Assembly (NCBI RefSeq): GCF_000021325.1
Contig: NC_011365.1
Coordinates: forward strand, 3,314,001-3,378,000
Origin: Gluconacetobacter diazotrophicus PA1 5
GTDB taxonomy: Bacteria; Pseudomonadota; Alphaproteobacteria; Acetobacterales; Acetobacteraceae
Length of the DNA stretch: 64,000 bases
Direction: 5' to 3'
A model generated the notes under the pieces. The model was not told where the DNA came from. It saw only the letters and a program-made list of their open reading frames with translations, and made no database searches. Numbering within the stretch: position 1 is the stretch's first letter; each line of letters starts with the position of its first letter. A program made the position numbers and the translations under genes. Shown here in pieces: positions 37,982 through 46,501 of the stretch.

Positions 37982-38659
37982 TCAGAGACGCGCCATGACC
38001 GTTTCGCCGCCGACCATCGTCTGTCCCACCGTGACCAGGGGTTCGACCCCCGGCGGCAGATACAGGTCGGTGCGCGATCCGAAGCGGATCAGGCCGAACC
38101 GCTCGCCGGCTTCATAGGTCATGCCTTCCTCGGCGTCGCACAGGATGCGCCGGGCGATCAGTCCCGCGATCTGCACCACCGCCATGTTCCGCCCGTCCGG
38201 CAGGGTCAGGCGCAGCGCGTTGCGCTCGTTCAGCTCGGACGCCTTGTCCAGGCTGGCGTTCAGGAACTGGCCGGGGTGGTAGGCTACCCGCGTGACCGTG
38301 CCGGCGGCGGGCATGCGGTTCACATGCACGTCCAGCACCGACAGGAAGGTGGCGACGCGCCATACCGGGACGTCGCCCATGTCCAGGGAGTCGGGCGGAA
38401 CGACCTTCTCGACCGATACGACATGGCCGTCGGCCGGCGCCAGGGCCAGGTGGGTATCGACCGGCGGCACGCGTTCCGGGTCACGGAAGAAATAGAGGCA
38501 GAACCCGAAGAACAGGCCGCTGGCGGTGCCCAGCCATCGGGCCGGACGCCAGGGCAGGGCCCGGCCCGCCAGGGCGGCGGCGCCCGACGCGAGAAGAAAG
38601 GGACGCGCGGCCGGGTGCGGCCGGGCGAGGACGAGTTTCAGGGACTGGATCAGGGACAT
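37982..38659 (-). CDS. psd: Phosphatidylserine decarboxylase proenzyme
   Basis: 225 residues from [20 protein letters not shown], the short prokaryotic type. One or two N-terminal membrane segments are followed by [12 protein letters not shown] and [12 protein letters not shown]. The self-cleavage site is in RFGSRTD (G194-S195); cleavage creates the pyruvoyl group. Converts phosphatidylserine to phosphatidylethanolamine. Precedes pssA by 5 bp. Longer in-frame upstream reading is not family-like and was not used. Confidence 0.95.
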   Translation of the reverse strand: MSLIQSLKLVLARPHPAARPFLLASGAAALAGRALPWRPARWLGTASGLFFGFCLYFFRDPERVPPVDTHLALAPADGHVVSVEKVVPPDSLDMGDVPVWRVATFLSVLDVHVNRMPAAGTVTRVAYHPGQFLNASLDKASELNERNALRLTLPDGRNMAVVQIAGLIARRILCDAEEGMTYEAGERFGLIRFGSRTDLYLPPGVEPLVTVGQTMVGGETVMARL

Positions 38660-38769
38660 GGGCCGAGGTTCATGAAGCGTTCGGGTGTAACGGTCAAGCA
38701 TCGGTCCCGGCTGGTCCAGCCGGTCCGGGCCCCGTCTGGCGCGAAGTGTGGCACGGATCGCGCCGCCGG

Positions 38770-39558
38770 TCAGCCTGCTTTGGCGGACGGGTCGCCCTGG
38801 CGGGCGGCGTGGCGGCCGGCGCAGGATCGGGCGGTCAGGCCGGGTTCGTAGATCCGGCGGGGGGCGCGGATCAGCGCCGGGGCGGCCGGGACGCCGGAAT
38901 AGACGTCCTTGACCGCCTCGATCACGAATACCCCGCCCAGTCCGGGCAGCAGCATGTGGCCGACGGCCTCGGTGACGGCGCCCAGGCGCCGCAGCGCGGC
39001 CGCGACCGGCGGCAGGAACAGCGCGCCGTCGTGCCGTTCGGCGCGCAGGAAGGCATGGGCGAGGCGGCGGGTGATCTGGCGGGGCGAAAAGGGGGTGCCC
39101 TGGCCGAACGGGGTATCGTCCGAATGGGCCCACCAGCCGGCGCGGTTCGGCACCACCAGCAGCAGCCTGCCGTCATCCTTCATCACCTTCCAGACCGACC
39201 GGATCAGGTCGTCGGGCCGGTGGGTGACTTCCAGGGCGTGGACCAGCACCACGCGGTCGAAATGCAGCTCGGGGAAGGGCAGGCGGCCCTCGTCCACCAG
39301 GCAGTCATGGATGCCGGCCGCGCGCTCGGACGGGGCTTCGCGCGTGACGGCCGTATCCAGGCGGGCGGAAACGCACAGCCCGCGATCCGGCCGGGACCAC
39401 AGCGGCAGGAAGGGCAGCGTATAGCCCAGCCCCAGTACTCGATCCCCCCCGGTATGCGGCCAGAAGGCCTGCAGCCGCTGGCGCAGCAGCCGGGCCGTGT
39501 TTTCCCCCGGCCGGCTGGCATAGAATCGTGCGGCGGCGCGAATATCGACTTGCATCAC
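38770..39558 (-). CDS. SAM-dependent methyltransferase of the gloB neighbourhood
   Basis: 262 residues, class I methyltransferase fold: [17 protein letters not shown] is the degenerate SAM loop, with [20 protein letters not shown] as the post-motif (about 100-120) and [16 protein letters not shown] next. The family sits beside gloB in many alphaproteobacteria, as here (divergent, 86 bp apart). Substrate not established. The glycine motif is G-L-G-Y rather than GxGxG, yet this is normal for the subgroup. Confidence 0.8.
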   Translation of the reverse strand: MMQVDIRAAARFYASRPGENTARLLRQRLQAFWPHTGGDRVLGLGYTLPFLPLWSRPDRGLCVSARLDTAVTREAPSERAAGIHDCLVDEGRLPFPELHFDRVVLVHALEVTHRPDDLIRSVWKVMKDDGRLLLVVPNRAGWWAHSDDTPFGQGTPFSPRQITRRLAHAFLRAERHDGALFLPPVAAALRRLGAVTEAVGHMLLPGLGGVFVIEAVKDVYSGVPAAPALIRAPRRIYEPGLTARSCAGRHAARQGDPSAKAG

Positions 39559-39644
39559 GCCCTGTCAGGACAAACGTTGAAGGGAAGTGCCCCCGGCCGT
39601 CGCGCGGCATGGAACGGGCGTGCCCTGCGAGATGGAGACAGATC

Positions 39645-40373
39645 ATGGGACTTTCGATCCGCCCGGTGCCGATCCTGACCGACAATTATGCCTGGTTCCT
39701 GCGTGACGAGGACAGCGGCGCGACCGCGCTGGTCGATCCGGCCGAGGAAGCGCCCCTGGTCACGGCGGTGGAGGAGGCGGGTGGACGGCTGGACCAGATT
39801 TTCCTGACGCATCATCATGCCGATCATGTGGCGGCGACCGATGCGCTGCGCAAGCGCTTCGGTGCGATCGTGACCGGCGCCGCCGCCGATGCCTACCGTC
39901 TGCCGATGCTGGACCAGGCGGTGGCGGAGGGCGACGACATCGCGCTGGGCGGGGCCATCGGCACCGTGATGGAAACGCCTGGGCATACGCGCGGCCATAT
40001 CGCGTTCCATTTTCCCCTGGTCCCGGCGCTGTTCTGCGGTGACACGCTGTTCAGCCTGGGCTGCGGGCGGCTGTTCGAAGGATCGGCCGAGGAAATGTTC
40101 CACTCGCTGCGCCGGATCGCCGCGCTGCCGGATGCGACGCTGATCTGCTGCGGGCATGAATACACCCTGTCCAACGCCCGTTTCGCGCAGGAAGTCGAAC
40201 CGGAGAACGCGGCGCTGCATGCACGGGTGGCGGAAATCGACATCCTGCGCGCCGAGGCCCGGCCGACCGTGCCGGTGCGGCTGGGGCTGGAAAAACAGAC
40301 CAACCCGTTCCTGCGCGCCCCCGACGTGGCGACGTTCGCCCGCCTGAGGCGGGAGAAGGATGCATTCCGGTAA
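39645..40373 (+). CDS. gloB: Hydroxyacylglutathione hydrolase (glyoxalase II)
   Basis: 242 residues from MGLSIRPVPILTDNYAWFLR. Metallo-beta-lactamase fold with the two-metal motif THHHADHVAATD, later ligands in TPGHTRGHIAFHF, FCGDTLFSLGCGR and CCGHEYTLSNARFA. It hydrolyses S-lactoylglutathione to lactate and glutathione, completing methylglyoxal detoxification. Length is normal for the family. Confidence 0.95.
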   Translation: MGLSIRPVPILTDNYAWFLRDEDSGATALVDPAEEAPLVTAVEEAGGRLDQIFLTHHHADHVAATDALRKRFGAIVTGAAADAYRLPMLDQAVAEGDDIALGGAIGTVMETPGHTRGHIAFHFPLVPALFCGDTLFSLGCGRLFEGSAEEMFHSLRRIAALPDATLICCGHEYTLSNARFAQEVEPENAALHARVAEIDILRAEARPTVPVRLGLEKQTNPFLRAPDVATFARLRREKDAFR

Positions 40374-40400
40374 AAAGGAATACAGGCTCTTGAAGCAGCC

Positions 40401-41153
40401 TCAGGGCATGTGCTGGCCGCCGTTGACCGACAGGGTGGAGCCGGTGATGAACCCGGCTTCGTCCGCCGTCAGGAACGTCACCGCACGGGCCACGTCCTCG
40501 GGCGTGCCCAGCCGCCCGACCGGGATGCGGTCGATGATGCCGGTCAGGATATGCGGCGGCACCGTTTCCAGCATGGCGGTGTCGATATAGCCGGGCGCCA
40601 CGGTGTTGACCGTGATGTTGTGGCGCGCGCCTTCCAGCGCCAGGGCGCGGGTCAGGCCCTGCAGCCCGGCCTTGGACGCGGCGTAGTTCGCCTGGCCGAA
40701 CTGGCCGGTCTGGCCGTTGATGCTGGCCATGTTGACGATGCGGCCGAATCCCTGGGCCCGCATGGCGGGCATGGCCAGGTGGCACAGATTGAAGGCCCCG
40801 CCCAGGTTGGTGTCGATGACGTCGTCCCAGGCGGCGCGGGTCATGCGGCCGATGGTGGAATCGCGGGTGATGCCGGCATTGTTGACCAGGATGGTGACCG
40901 GGCCGTCCCGTTCCGCGATCCGCGCCAGGGCGTCGGCGCAGGCTTCCAGATCCGCGACGTCGAAGGCAACGGCGCGGATGCCGGTCTCGGCTTCGAAATG
41001 GCGGGCCTGTTCGACATTCGTGCCGTAGGTCGCCACGACCCGGCGGCCGGCGTCGCGAAGGGCGCGGCTGACGGCCGCGCCGATGCCGCGCGTGCCGCCT
41101 GTCACCAAGGCCACGCGCGGTGTCGGGTCCGGGGCAGGGATCATGGATACCAT
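40401..41153 (-). CDS. phaB: Acetoacetyl-CoA reductase
   Basis: 250 residues, short-chain dehydrogenase. Cofactor motif TGGTRGIGAAVSRAL, NNAG at about 96, catalytic Ser and YxxxK in MASINGQTGQFGQANYAASK. The GQFGQANYAASKAG and VAPGYIDTAML wording is typical of PhaB rather than FabG. It reduces acetoacetyl-CoA to 3-hydroxybutyryl-CoA for polymer synthesis. On the same strand, 54 bp after phaC. Confidence 0.92.
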   Translation of the reverse strand: MVSMIPAPDPTPRVALVTGGTRGIGAAVSRALRDAGRRVVATYGTNVEQARHFEAETGIRAVAFDVADLEACADALARIAERDGPVTILVNNAGITRDSTIGRMTRAAWDDVIDTNLGGAFNLCHLAMPAMRAQGFGRIVNMASINGQTGQFGQANYAASKAGLQGLTRALALEGARHNITVNTVAPGYIDTAMLETVPPHILTGIIDRIPVGRLGTPEDVARAVTFLTADEAGFITGSTLSVNGGQHMP

Positions 41154-41207
41154 CCTTGTTTCAGAATGGAATCCTACAGGATCGTGCGGCGCCTTCCATG
41201 CGTTTTG

Positions 41208-42320
41208 TCAGCCATGGCGCAGCAGCCACGCGGCCAGCGGGGCCCCCAGCAGGTCGCGGGCGCGGGGGCCGGCCACCATGCCGACATGGCCGCCCGCGAC
41301 CGGCAGTTCGGTGGCGTGCGGGATTTGGGCGGCCAGGGGGCGCGCGCTTTCGGGCGGGACGATCCTGTCGCGTTCCGGAATCGCGACCAGCGTCGGCAGG
41401 GCCAGCGTGGAGGGCCGGATGGTCGTGCCGCCGACCTGCCAGCACTCGCGCATCGGCTGGTTGGCGCCGTACCAGTCGCGCAGGCACGCGATGGCGGCCG
41501 GGGCGGCCAGCGGGACTCCGTCGCCCAGCCAGTCCTCCATCGCGGCGAACAGCGCGGTGCGCGGGTCGTCCGGCGCCATGTCGGCAAAACGGCGGAACTT
41601 GCGGATGATTCCCGGCGGATCGATGGCGGCGAAGGCGGTCTGCAGCGCATCGACCGGCACCGTCCCGGTCAGCGCCATCAGGCCCGCATAGGGGGCGATG
41701 ATGTGTGCCAGCGCGCCGGCCGTGCCGGGGGGCAGGGTGGAAAAGTCCCACGGCGTGGCCAGCAGGGCCAGTGCGCGCACCAGGCCGGGCCGGCGCTGGG
41801 CCGCCGCCACGGCCAGCAGCCCGCCCATGCAATAGCCCGCCAGCGTGACCGGGCCGCCGCATTGCGCCGCGATCGCGGCCAGGGCGGGTTCCAGCCGCTC
41901 CGTCACGTAGCCGGCGCAATCCAGGCGCCGTTCCGCCTCGCCCGGCCAGCCCCAGTCCACCAGCAGCGGCCGCAGTCCGCGCGCGGCCAGGTCGCGCAGG
42001 ATCGACACGCCGCCTGCCGCCGGCCCCGGCATCAGGTCCAGGACATAGGCGCGATTGATCAGGCTGGGAACGAACAGGACCGGCCGGCCGCCCGTGGGGG
42101 CGTAGTCCAGCACCCGCATATCGCCCTGCGCCCACAGCACGGGCGGCGGCGCGGGGTCCACCCGTTGGTAGGGGTGGCGGCGATAGGCGGCCACTCCGGC
42201 CAGGAAAACCGGGTCGAGGGCGGCGGGATCACCCCCCGGCAGGCCGGGCGGAAGCGGAAAGCCGGTCTTCGAGCTGGTCGAGCCGTCGTTCGATCCGGTC
42301 GAGCTGCGCGCGAATGGCAT
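41208..42320 (-). CDS. phaC: Polyhydroxyalkanoate synthase, class III-like
   Basis: 370 residues from ATG 42320, giving the usual class III PhaC length of about 355; the frame stays open to an ATG at 42536, but that part only mirrors the overlapping gene. Alpha/beta hydrolase with the synthase box GYCMGG (Cys164 as nucleophile), Asp in IPERDRIVPPES, and His in GGHVGMV. VDWGWPGEAERR and NQPMRECWQVGG are typical synthase segments. It polymerises 3-hydroxyacyl-CoA. The start overlaps the 3' end of the PhaE-like gene by 92 bp in another frame. Confidence 0.88.
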   Translation of the reverse strand: MPFARSSTGSNDGSTSSKTGFPLPPGLPGGDPAALDPVFLAGVAAYRRHPYQRVDPAPPPVLWAQGDMRVLDYAPTGGRPVLFVPSLINRAYVLDLMPGPAAGGVSILRDLAARGLRPLLVDWGWPGEAERRLDCAGYVTERLEPALAAIAAQCGGPVTLAGYCMGGLLAVAAAQRRPGLVRALALLATPWDFSTLPPGTAGALAHIIAPYAGLMALTGTVPVDALQTAFAAIDPPGIIRKFRRFADMAPDDPRTALFAAMEDWLGDGVPLAAPAAIACLRDWYGANQPMRECWQVGGTTIRPSTLALPTLVAIPERDRIVPPESARPLAAQIPHATELPVAGGHVGMVAGPRARDLLGAPLAAWLLRHG

Positions 42321-42711
42321 CGAGGTCAGCGCGCCCGACAGGTGCAGGGCCAGCGGCCGGGGACCCCGGCGCAGCATCGGGCCCGGGGCCACCGTGTGCG
42401 GGGGCTGTTCCCCAGGGGATTGGTCCGGGGAAGGGCCCAGGGAAGGGCCCAGGGAAGGGCCATGCGGGGGGGCGGGCGTGGGCGTCGCCATGGGGCGTTC
42501 CGGGGTCCGTTTCGGGCGAGGCGGGCGGCGGGGCATGGCCGGTCCAGAAGGGGGCGAATTGCTGAGCGATGTGCTGTGTCAGGCGCTGCATGGTCTCGGC
42601 GGCCTCGCGGTCCAGGCGCAGGGCCGTGGCCTCGCTGTGCCAGATCGCCAGCCAGTCGCGCATCAGGGCCGCCGGGTCGGGCGGGTCCTCGGGCGGGTCG
42701 GACCGGGTCAT
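42229..42711 (-). CDS. Short PhaE-like partner of PHA synthase
   Basis: 160 residues, directly upstream of and overlapping phaC. The N-terminal helix (DPAALMRDWLAIWHSEATAL) and a C-terminal coiled-coil-like helix (LDAIRAQLDRIERRLDQLED) flank a proline/glycine linker containing repeated PFPG units. Class III synthases need a PhaE subunit, normally about 350 residues, so this is either a much shortened PhaE or an unrelated phasin-like partner. The genomic position supports the first reading; the sequence does not prove it. No lysine. Confidence 0.5.
   Translation of the reverse strand: MTRSDPPEDPPDPAALMRDWLAIWHSEATALRLDREAAETMQRLTQHIAQQFAPFWTGHAPPPASPETDPGTPHGDAHARPPAWPFPGPFPGPFPGPIPWGTAPAHGGPGPDAAPGSPAAGPAPVGRADLDAIRAQLDRIERRLDQLEDRLSASARPAGG
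42428..42462. repeat. 12-bp tandem repeat inside the phaE-like gene
   Basis: Three copies of GGGAAGGGCCCA, the third missing one C. In the phaE-like frame it encodes Pro-Phe-Pro-Gly units. It lies upstream of the chosen phaC start. The missing base in the last copy makes this a likely site for length variation. Confidence 0.85.
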
Positions 42712-42909
42712 TTCGGCGGGGCGGGTGCGCGGGGGTGCGTCAAGGCATCGTGCGCCGGAAAGCCGGTCATGCTATCCTCCGTGACCCGCATGTCGTAGCC
42801 GTGGCGATTGCATCGCGGTCGCGAACTTCGATATGTCATTCCCGTTGCATTGCCGTTCGTCGTCCGACGGGCCGCTTTCACTTTGGCCGCATGTGGCCCA
42901 GCCCCGTTG

Positions 42910-43578
42910 ATGGAGGGTATATTGCCGGATGCCAACAGCCCGGTCGCCCCGATCGTCATCAAGAAATACGCGAACCGACGCCTGTACGATACCGAAAGCT
43001 CAATCTACATCACGCTCGATACGCTGGCCGATATGGTCCGTTGTGGCAAGGAGTTCGTGATCTATGACGCGCGGACCGGCGACGACATCACCCGTTCGGT
43101 CCTGACCCAGATCATCATGGAGGAAGAGACCAAGGGCCGCGCCATGCTGCCCGCGACCTTCCTGCGGCAGTTGATCCGCTTCTACGGCGACAGCATGCAG
43201 GGGCTGGTGCCCGACTATCTGGACCAGATGATGGAGCAGTTCGCCGCCAGCCAGAAGCAGATCCGCAGCACCATGGAGCGGACGATGGAAACCTTCCTGC
43301 CGCCTGAAATGGAAAAGATCGGGCGGCAGAACATGGCGATGATGGACCGGGCGCTGTCCATGTTCGTGTCGATGTACCAGCCCGCGCCCGACGCGCCGGC
43401 ACCCGGTCCCGCCGCGCGGCCGGACGCGCCGTCTTTCGCCGATGGGAACGCTCACGCGGCCGGGGATGCATCGCCGGGGGCGGTGAAACCCGAGACGATG
43501 GAAGAGGAACTGGAACGGCTGCGCCGCGAAGTCGCGGCCCTGCGCGACGCGCTGGGCCCGCAGGGCGGTCGGCGCTAG
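42910..43578 (+). CDS. phaR: Polyhydroxyalkanoate synthesis repressor PhaR
   Basis: 222 residues from ATG 42910. A TTG at 42922 with GGAGGG four bases upstream is an equally good start and would give MPDANSPVAPIVIKKYANRR. The PHB/PHA accumulation regulator DNA-binding domain is clear: IVIKKYANRRLYDTESSIYI (about 16-35) and FVIYDARTGDDITRSVLTQI. The second domain (LRQLIRFYGDSMQGLVPDYL) and a coiled-coil tail (EEELERLRREVAALRDAL) follow. It binds both PHB granules and promoters of phasin and its own gene. Divergent from the phaE-like gene, with 198 bp between. Confidence 0.93.
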   Translation: MEGILPDANSPVAPIVIKKYANRRLYDTESSIYITLDTLADMVRCGKEFVIYDARTGDDITRSVLTQIIMEEETKGRAMLPATFLRQLIRFYGDSMQGLVPDYLDQMMEQFAASQKQIRSTMERTMETFLPPEMEKIGRQNMAMMDRALSMFVSMYQPAPDAPAPGPAARPDAPSFADGNAHAAGDASPGAVKPETMEEELERLRREVAALRDALGPQGGRR

Positions 43579-43601
43579 GCGGGCGCCCACCCCCTCTCAG
43601 G

Positions 43602-44741
43602 TCAGGGCAGATCGTCGGCGATGCTGCCGATTGGCAGCGTGCCCAGGAACACGCCGCCCGCGCGCAGGCGCAGCGGCAGGTCCAGGCGCCGGTCGCTCAG
43701 CACCGGGGTGGCGGGCGAGGGACCGGCGGGTCCGTCCGCGCCGGTTTCGGCGGCCCAGCGGTCCAGTGCGGTGACCGCGCGTGCCAGGTCGCGGGGGACC
43801 GTTCCGCTCTGTTCCAGCGCGTGGATCGTGGTTCCGATGCCGGTAAGGGACAGGGTGAACGTGCCGTCCGGGCCGCCCGTAGGCGGCAGGGTCGCGTGTC
43901 CCACCAGATGCAGCGACAGGGTGGACCAGGTGGCGTGGGCGTCCTGAAGCAGCATATGCGCCGATGGGTCGCCGGGGGTGGGACCGGGGAACGCCACCTC
44001 CACGCCGGCGTCATGCAGGCGGCGCGGGTCCGGCAGCGTGGGGGGCATGGACCCGATCAGCGGCCAGTTCAGCGGCAGGTCCACCCGGTCGGCCGTCACG
44101 GCCAGCGCCAGCCGGCTGGCGTCGGGGCCGGCCTGGTCGTTCCACAATCCGTGGCCCTGCACGCCATCCAGGCGGAAGCCGGTCTCGTGCCCCGCCGGGT
44201 CCAGCACCCGCACATCCAGCCGCCGGGCCGACCATGCGGCCTGTCCCCCCGGCGCGTCCGGCCGCAGGGCCAGCGGCAGCGTGATGTCCGCATCCTGGCC
44301 CCGGCCGCGCAGGGCCAGCAGGCCGGCGCGGTCCGGGCCGGACAGGCGCAGGGCCTGCGTCCCGATCAGTCCGACCCGCAAGGTGCCGGGATGCAGCCAT
44401 GAAACCGATATCGCCAGCCCGTCCGCGCCCCAGGCCGCGCTGCGCCGGCCGATCGGTCCGTGCAGGCGGGGGGACCGCAGCGTGATGCGCGCCGTCAGCG
44501 GCGATCCGCCCCGTGCCCTGGGGCCTGCCTGCACGCTCCAGCCCTGCCGGGCGAGGCGCGTGGTCCAGCCATCCAGCGCCCTGTCCATCACCCGCTGCGC
44601 GGCCAGCCAGCACAGCCCGTCCAGCGCGGCCACGCACCCCAGGACCAGTCCGGCGCGGCGCACCCGGCGGCCGGCCGACGGGCTTCGGCGCAGGCGATGC
44701 AAAAAGGGGACTGAACCGGGCATCGCGCCTTGATAAAGCAC
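43602..44741 (-). CDS. DUF2125 domain protein, periplasmic and membrane-anchored
   Basis: 379 residues. A basic N-terminus (HRLRRSPSAGRRVRRAG) leads into one membrane helix or uncleaved signal (about 30-48, GLVLGCVAALDGLCWLAA). A long beta-rich periplasmic part follows, with tryptophan and RLxG patterns typical of DUF2125 and AsmA-like proteins. Function not established. No lysine is seen in the sequence. Convergent with phaR, 23 bp apart. Confidence 0.75.
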   Translation of the reverse strand: MLYQGAMPGSVPFLHRLRRSPSAGRRVRRAGLVLGCVAALDGLCWLAAQRVMDRALDGWTTRLARQGWSVQAGPRARGGSPLTARITLRSPRLHGPIGRRSAAWGADGLAISVSWLHPGTLRVGLIGTQALRLSGPDRAGLLALRGRGQDADITLPLALRPDAPGGQAAWSARRLDVRVLDPAGHETGFRLDGVQGHGLWNDQAGPDASRLALAVTADRVDLPLNWPLIGSMPPTLPDPRRLHDAGVEVAFPGPTPGDPSAHMLLQDAHATWSTLSLHLVGHATLPPTGGPDGTFTLSLTGIGTTIHALEQSGTVPRDLARAVTALDRWAAETGADGPAGPSPATPVLSDRRLDLPLRLRAGGVFLGTLPIGSIADDLP

Positions 44742-45020
44742 TTTGCGGATGGCGGCGAAGAGCTTGATTCACAAATCTTTCATATTGTCCGGGCACAGGA
44801 GAGGAAGGGGCGGGGGACAAAATTTATCCACAGGACCGGCAGCCCATGTCGCGCGGCAGCCGCAGGGTGCGGAAGGCCGCGCCGGGGGACCGGCCCGATT
44901 CTGGCGCGGGATTCCGGAAAGGCGTTGAAAAATACGGGATTTGTCCGAATTTCGGCACGTTGCCTGTCGGGACCGCGTGGCGCCGTGCCGGTCGATCGGC
45001 GGACCCGAGTACCGTGATCG
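44742..45020. other. Intergenic region with a DnaA-box match
   Basis: 279 bp between two minus-strand genes, with a less GC-rich stretch near 44760-44830. It contains TTATCCACA at 44824-44832, an exact DnaA-box consensus; a second exact copy (45073-45081) lies just inside plsC. Two boxes 249 bp apart are not enough to call a replication origin. The promoter of the DUF2125 gene should be here. No RNA gene recognised. Confidence 0.4.
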
Positions 45021-45806
45021 TCAAATCGGGGGTTGCAGGCCGTCCTGATCGATGACGGGAACGCCCACAGAGTTATCCACAGGGTTGTCCTCGGATGGAG
45101 CTTTTCCGAAGCGGCCGGACAGTTCGTCCCATGCCGCTGAGATGGCCGGAAGAATCCCGGCCCGTCCCAGTCCGGGGGGCAGGGCCGGGCCGATGGCGAT
45201 ATGGATCGGGCCGGGACGTTTGAAGAAGGCGTTGCGCGACCAGCGCAGACCGGAATCGGTGGCCACGGGAATGACCGGCAGGCCGGTATGGTTGGCCATG
45301 GCGACGATACCGGGATGCAGCCGTGCCTTCTCGCCCGGGCGGGTGCGGGTGCCTTCGGGGAAGATCACGATCTGCCGCGCGTCCGCCGCCGCCTGTCCGG
45401 TCGCGGCCAGCAGCGCGCGCAGGGCCTTCGGTCCGTCGGTGCGGCGCACCGGAATCATGCCGGCCAGCAGCAGCATCGGCCCGACCAGCGGAATGCGGGT
45501 CAGTTCTTCCTTCATCACATAGGCGGGCCGGTCCACCAAGTTCATCCAGACCAGCGTGTCGAAGGCCGATTGATGCTGGGACGCCAGCAGGCAGGGCTGA
45601 CCGGCGGGCAGGTTCTCGCGCCCGGTGACGATGACCCTGATCCCGCAGATCCGGCACAGGGCCGCCACCGACAGGCGGGTCCACAGCTTGGCGTAGCGCA
45701 GGGCGAAGCCGTGGGCGAACAGGCGGATCGGCAGGGCGGCAATGCCCATCACGACCGTCAGCGTGACGAAACAGAGATTGAACAGGCAGGCGCGGACGAA
45801 AGTCAT
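45021..45806 (-). CDS. plsC: 1-acyl-sn-glycerol-3-phosphate acyltransferase
   Basis: 261 residues from MTFVRACLFNLCFVTLTVVM. An N-terminal membrane helix is followed by the acyltransferase motifs: block I HQSAFDTLVW (HX4D), block II around MIPVRRTDG, block III FPEGTRTRPGEKA, block IV LPVIPVATDSG. It adds the second acyl chain to make phosphatidic acid, the precursor of the psd/pssA pathway nearby. A longer in-frame reading upstream was rejected as non-homologous. Confidence 0.93.
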   Translation of the reverse strand: MTFVRACLFNLCFVTLTVVMGIAALPIRLFAHGFALRYAKLWTRLSVAALCRICGIRVIVTGRENLPAGQPCLLASQHQSAFDTLVWMNLVDRPAYVMKEELTRIPLVGPMLLLAGMIPVRRTDGPKALRALLAATGQAAADARQIVIFPEGTRTRPGEKARLHPGIVAMANHTGLPVIPVATDSGLRWSRNAFFKRPGPIHIAIGPALPPGLGRAGILPAISAAWDELSGRFGKAPSEDNPVDNSVGVPVIDQDGLQPPI

Positions 45807-45859
45807 GGCAGCCGCCGTACACCGGAAAACGCGAATATGACAAGGCCGCGGGCCGGCAT

Positions 45860-46501
45860 TCAGCGGCCGTAGCCGTCCATGTCGCGGGTCAGGCCCAGGC
45901 TGGCCATGATCCATTTGTCGTATTCCGTGGCCATCAGGCGGACCGAGGCCACGCGCAGCGGCGCCTGCAGGGCGGGAGGCTGGATCGGATAGGGGTAGAG
46001 CACGATACCGGGCACCGTCCGGCGGATTTCCATCGTCGCGCGACGGATGTGGTAGCCGGCGGTGACGACGATCAGTGAATGGATGGCGTTGGCGTGGGCC
46101 CATTCGGCGGTTTCATCCGCGTTGCCGATGGTCGAGGTCGCATGGCGGCCCAGCGTCACATGCCGCCACAGGGCGGCGGGGATGCCGTCCCCCCCGCCCT
46201 GGGGCTGCAGGCGGCTGGCCACGCTGCCCGTGGTGGCGTGCGGGGCGACGCCCGAAATCAGCAATTGCCGCCCGCGTCCCTGGGCCAGCAGGCGCAGGGA
46301 TGCCTCGATCCGTCCCTGGCCGCCCGTCAGCGCCACGATGCCGTCGGCGATGGGCGGCATCGCGGGCGGGCGCAGCGCGTCGCGGAAGAACCAGGCGAAG
46401 CCGGCGCCCCACAGCAGGCCGAAGGCCAGCAGCCCGGCCAGCGCGCCATACAGGAAACGCCGCGCGTCCGGACTGGCTTTTATGGCAGGCGGCGGAGCCA
46501 T
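45860..46501 (-). CDS. YdcF/ElyC-like DUF218 membrane protein
   Basis: 213 residues from MAPPPAIKASPDARRFLYGA. One N-terminal helix (about 17-35, GALAGLLAFGLLWGAGFAWF) precedes the DUF218 domain: IADGIVALTGGQGRIEASLR, SGV near 84, and IVVTAGYHIRRATMEIR. The family includes SanA, ElyC and YdcF, linked to envelope maintenance. Its start overlaps the ftsX end by 22 bp, so it is part of an ftsE-ftsX-ydcF unit with plsC following 53 bp on. Confidence 0.85.
   Translation of the reverse strand: MAPPPAIKASPDARRFLYGALAGLLAFGLLWGAGFAWFFRDALRPPAMPPIADGIVALTGGQGRIEASLRLLAQGRGRQLLISGVAPHATTGSVASRLQPQGGGDGIPAALWRHVTLGRHATSTIGNADETAEWAHANAIHSLIVVTAGYHIRRATMEIRRTVPGIVLYPYPIQPPALQAPLRVASVRLMATEYDKWIMASLGLTRDMDGYGR

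Noticed and set aside
37982-39133. A 383-residue version of phosphatidylserine decarboxylase
   Set aside because: The first 158 residues are arginine/proline-rich shadow sequence antisense to nothing conserved; the family start is MSLIQSLK at 38659.
42428-42462. Short CRISPR-like array
   Set aside because: Adjacent 12-bp units with no spacers, lying inside a coding frame.
42321-42536. Longer phaC N-terminus from ATG 42536
   Set aside because: The extra 72 residues are proline/glycine-rich, lie wholly within the PhaE-like gene, and would make the protein longer than class III synthases.
44742-45100. Replication origin
   Set aside because: Only two DnaA boxes, no cluster, no dnaA, parAB or hemE nearby, and one box is within plsC.
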